DNA from: DATJSN01 sp035504095 | GTDB taxonomy: Bacteria; Planctomycetota; Phycisphaerae; WQYP01 | DNA length: 15,791 nucleotides | Reading direction: 5' to 3' | Assembly: GCA_035504095.1 (NCBI GenBank) | Contig: DATJSN010000074.1 | Coordinates: 1-15,791, forward strand | Shown: positions 14,678 to 15,791 of the stretch, piece after piece | Layout of the letters: each line of letters opens with the position of its first letter | How positions within the stretch are numbered: position 1 is the first letter of the stretch | Notes under the pieces: model-generated | Told to the model about the DNA's origin: nothing | The model's input: only the letters and a program-made list of their open reading frames with translations | Database searches by the model: none | Translations under genes and position numbers: made by a program

Positions 14678-15791
14678 TTAAATCCGTGCGGTCATCGGCG
14701 CCAACAGCGCCTCGATGAAAAATAGCACCGGGTCTATAAAGCGTATGACCTTTTGCATCATCGTGGCTCGTGACCGGTATCTCATCTGGATCAGTTTCTT
14801 GAGATTCTGCACCGTCGCCACCAGGTAACATTGAATTTGCACCCGCCAGAGACGCCGCCAGCGACAATGGCGATGGTTCATCCGTTGGTGCGCCTCGGCG
14901 AAGCTTCCCTCCGCGCGTATCTGTCGTCGATGCATCAGGTACAACGCCCGTCCAGGACGGCATCCGGCAGGTAAAAGCTCCAGCCACGATACCTTCGGTG
15001 AATCTTTACCACGCCGCTTTTTCAGATACGCTTTAATGTTCGCTTCATCCAGCATTCGGTAATTCTCCTGTGTCCCGTACATGCTGTCTCCCACCACCTC
15101 CTGCGGCGTGATCCGGGTATAATCCTGCTGGCGTTCCAGCAGGGTTCCCAGCATGGCTCCGTCATCGCGGTCCGCCCCCGTCGCCACCGTGGCCAGAATC
15201 ACTCCATGACGCTCATCCACCAGTCGATGATCGCGATAACCCAGCTTGGGGTTGCCGGGACGGCGCGTGCTTACCGCTGCATCGGGGTCCACCGGACTGA
15301 CCAAACGCGCGTTGACCTTCATGGCCGTAACGTTTCTGGATGAGGCGTTGGAATCTTGCGCTACAGACTCCGATCTTGATTCCGATCCGCCGGGATGTTG
15401 AGCATTCTCCCCTTCGTCATCATCATCTGGCGATGCGGGGACCTTCGGCGTATCAGGCAAGCCGGCTTCCAGTTGCTCCCACAACTTCCGCGATACACGC
15501 TTCTCCAAAGAGGTTTGGGCCTGCAGTTGCGTCGAGTCTGCATGCACGGTGCGGCCTTCCAGCAATCCCGCCTGTTGGCACAACTGTACTACTTGTTCGA
15601 AAACGCGTTCAAAAGTCCCTTCCCCCCAGCGTTTACGCGCTTTGCTCAGTACGCTGTGATCCGGTGGAACGCTATCCCAATCCATGCCGCAGAACCACAG
15701 CCAATCCAGACGCATCGGCAACTGACGCATCAATTCACGTTCGCTGCGGACATTCTCGAAAAAACACAAAAACAACAGCTTGAGCACCACG
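14678..15791 (-). CDS. IS1182/IS5-type DDE transposase (N-terminus beyond the window)
   Basis: The frame is open to the right edge, so 371 codons are seen and the true start lies outside. The first visible residues (VLKLLFLCFFENVRSEREL) belong to the middle of a DUF772-type N-terminal domain: PDHSVLSKARKRW (43-55) is typical of IS1182/IS5 transposases. The catalytic domain shows HADSTQ (83-88, D85), VVGDSMYG (232-239, D235) and EGSFAEAHQRM (294-304), with E294 or E299 as the third acid. A Tyr-rich C-terminal helix region follows, ending with a TAA at 14678. A strongly acidic linker with PDDDDEGE lies at about 121-128. No frameshift or internal stop is seen, so the element may be active. Terminal inverted repeats could not be paired because the other end is missing. 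Confidence 0.88.
   Translation of the reverse strand, partial: VVLKLLFLCFFENVRSERELMRQLPMRLDWLWFCGMDWDSVPPDHSVLSKARKRWGEGTFERVFEQVVQLCQQAGLLEGRTVHADSTQLQAQTSLEKRVSRKLWEQLEAGLPDTPKVPASPDDDDEGENAQHPGGSESRSESVAQDSNASSRNVTAMKVNARLVSPVDPDAAVSTRRPGNPKLGYRDHRLVDERHGVILATVATGADRDDGAMLGTLLERQQDYTRITPQEVVGDSMYGTQENYRMLDEANIKAYLKKRRGKDSPKVSWLELLPAGCRPGRALYLMHRRQIRAEGSFAEAHQRMNHRHCRWRRLWRVQIQCYLVATVQNLKKLIQMRYRSRATMMQKVIRFIDPVLFFIEALLAPMTARI

Noticed and set aside
14523..14987. 154-codon minus-strand frame across the transposase 3' end
   Set aside because: It overlaps the transposase on the same strand in another frame, and its sequence has no domain features.
15340..15783. 147-codon plus-strand frame at the right edge
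   Set aside because: It is antisense to the transposase, which carries recognisable DDE motifs.

Overview
The window is dominated by a high-affinity potassium uptake locus (Kdp) on the minus strand. It contains the ATPase operon (a 33-codon membrane ORF, kdpF, kdpA, kdpB, kdpC; 11454 down to 6708) and the sensor/regulator pair kdpD-kdpE (3406 down to the left edge, where kdpE runs out of the window). In the classical kdpFABCDE order kdpD follows kdpC directly. Here about 3.3 kb separates them. That stretch carries a MNT nucleotidyltransferase/HEPN pair (minus strand, just upstream of kdpD) and, on the opposite strand, a small tandem zinc-ribbon membrane protein and an unrecognised 446-residue protein with two C-terminal membrane segments. 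The last gene looks visibly more A+T-rich than the kdp genes.

To the right of the kdp promoter region, and diverging from it, is a secreted GH79-like glycoside hydrolase (11907-13364). About 1.3 kb without a convincing gene follows. It is packed with repeat structure: small palindromes, a diverged tandem duplication of about 540 bp period, a 200-bp long inverted repeat that looks like a MITE or a folded RNA, and a phrase-like dispersed repeat that also occurs next to kdpC. The right edge holds the C-terminal 370 codons of an IS1182/IS5-type DDE transposase, truncated by the window end.

Functional logic: KdpD senses K+ limitation or osmotic stress and phosphorylates KdpE. KdpE presumably acts on a tandem 11-bp direct repeat seen about 90 bp upstream of the operon (11542-11563), switching on KdpFABC. 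Overlapping ATGA stop/start junctions (33-codon ORF to kdpF, kdpF to kdpA, kdpD to kdpE) indicate translational coupling.

Organism: a Gram-negative-type bacterium of moderate G+C. The E. coli-like KdpD architecture, a GH79-type secreted hydrolase and abundant intergenic repeats would fit an environmental Planctomycetota/PVC or Acidobacteriota lineage. No marker gene in the window settles this, so it is an impression only. No rRNA, tRNA or CRISPR array was seen.
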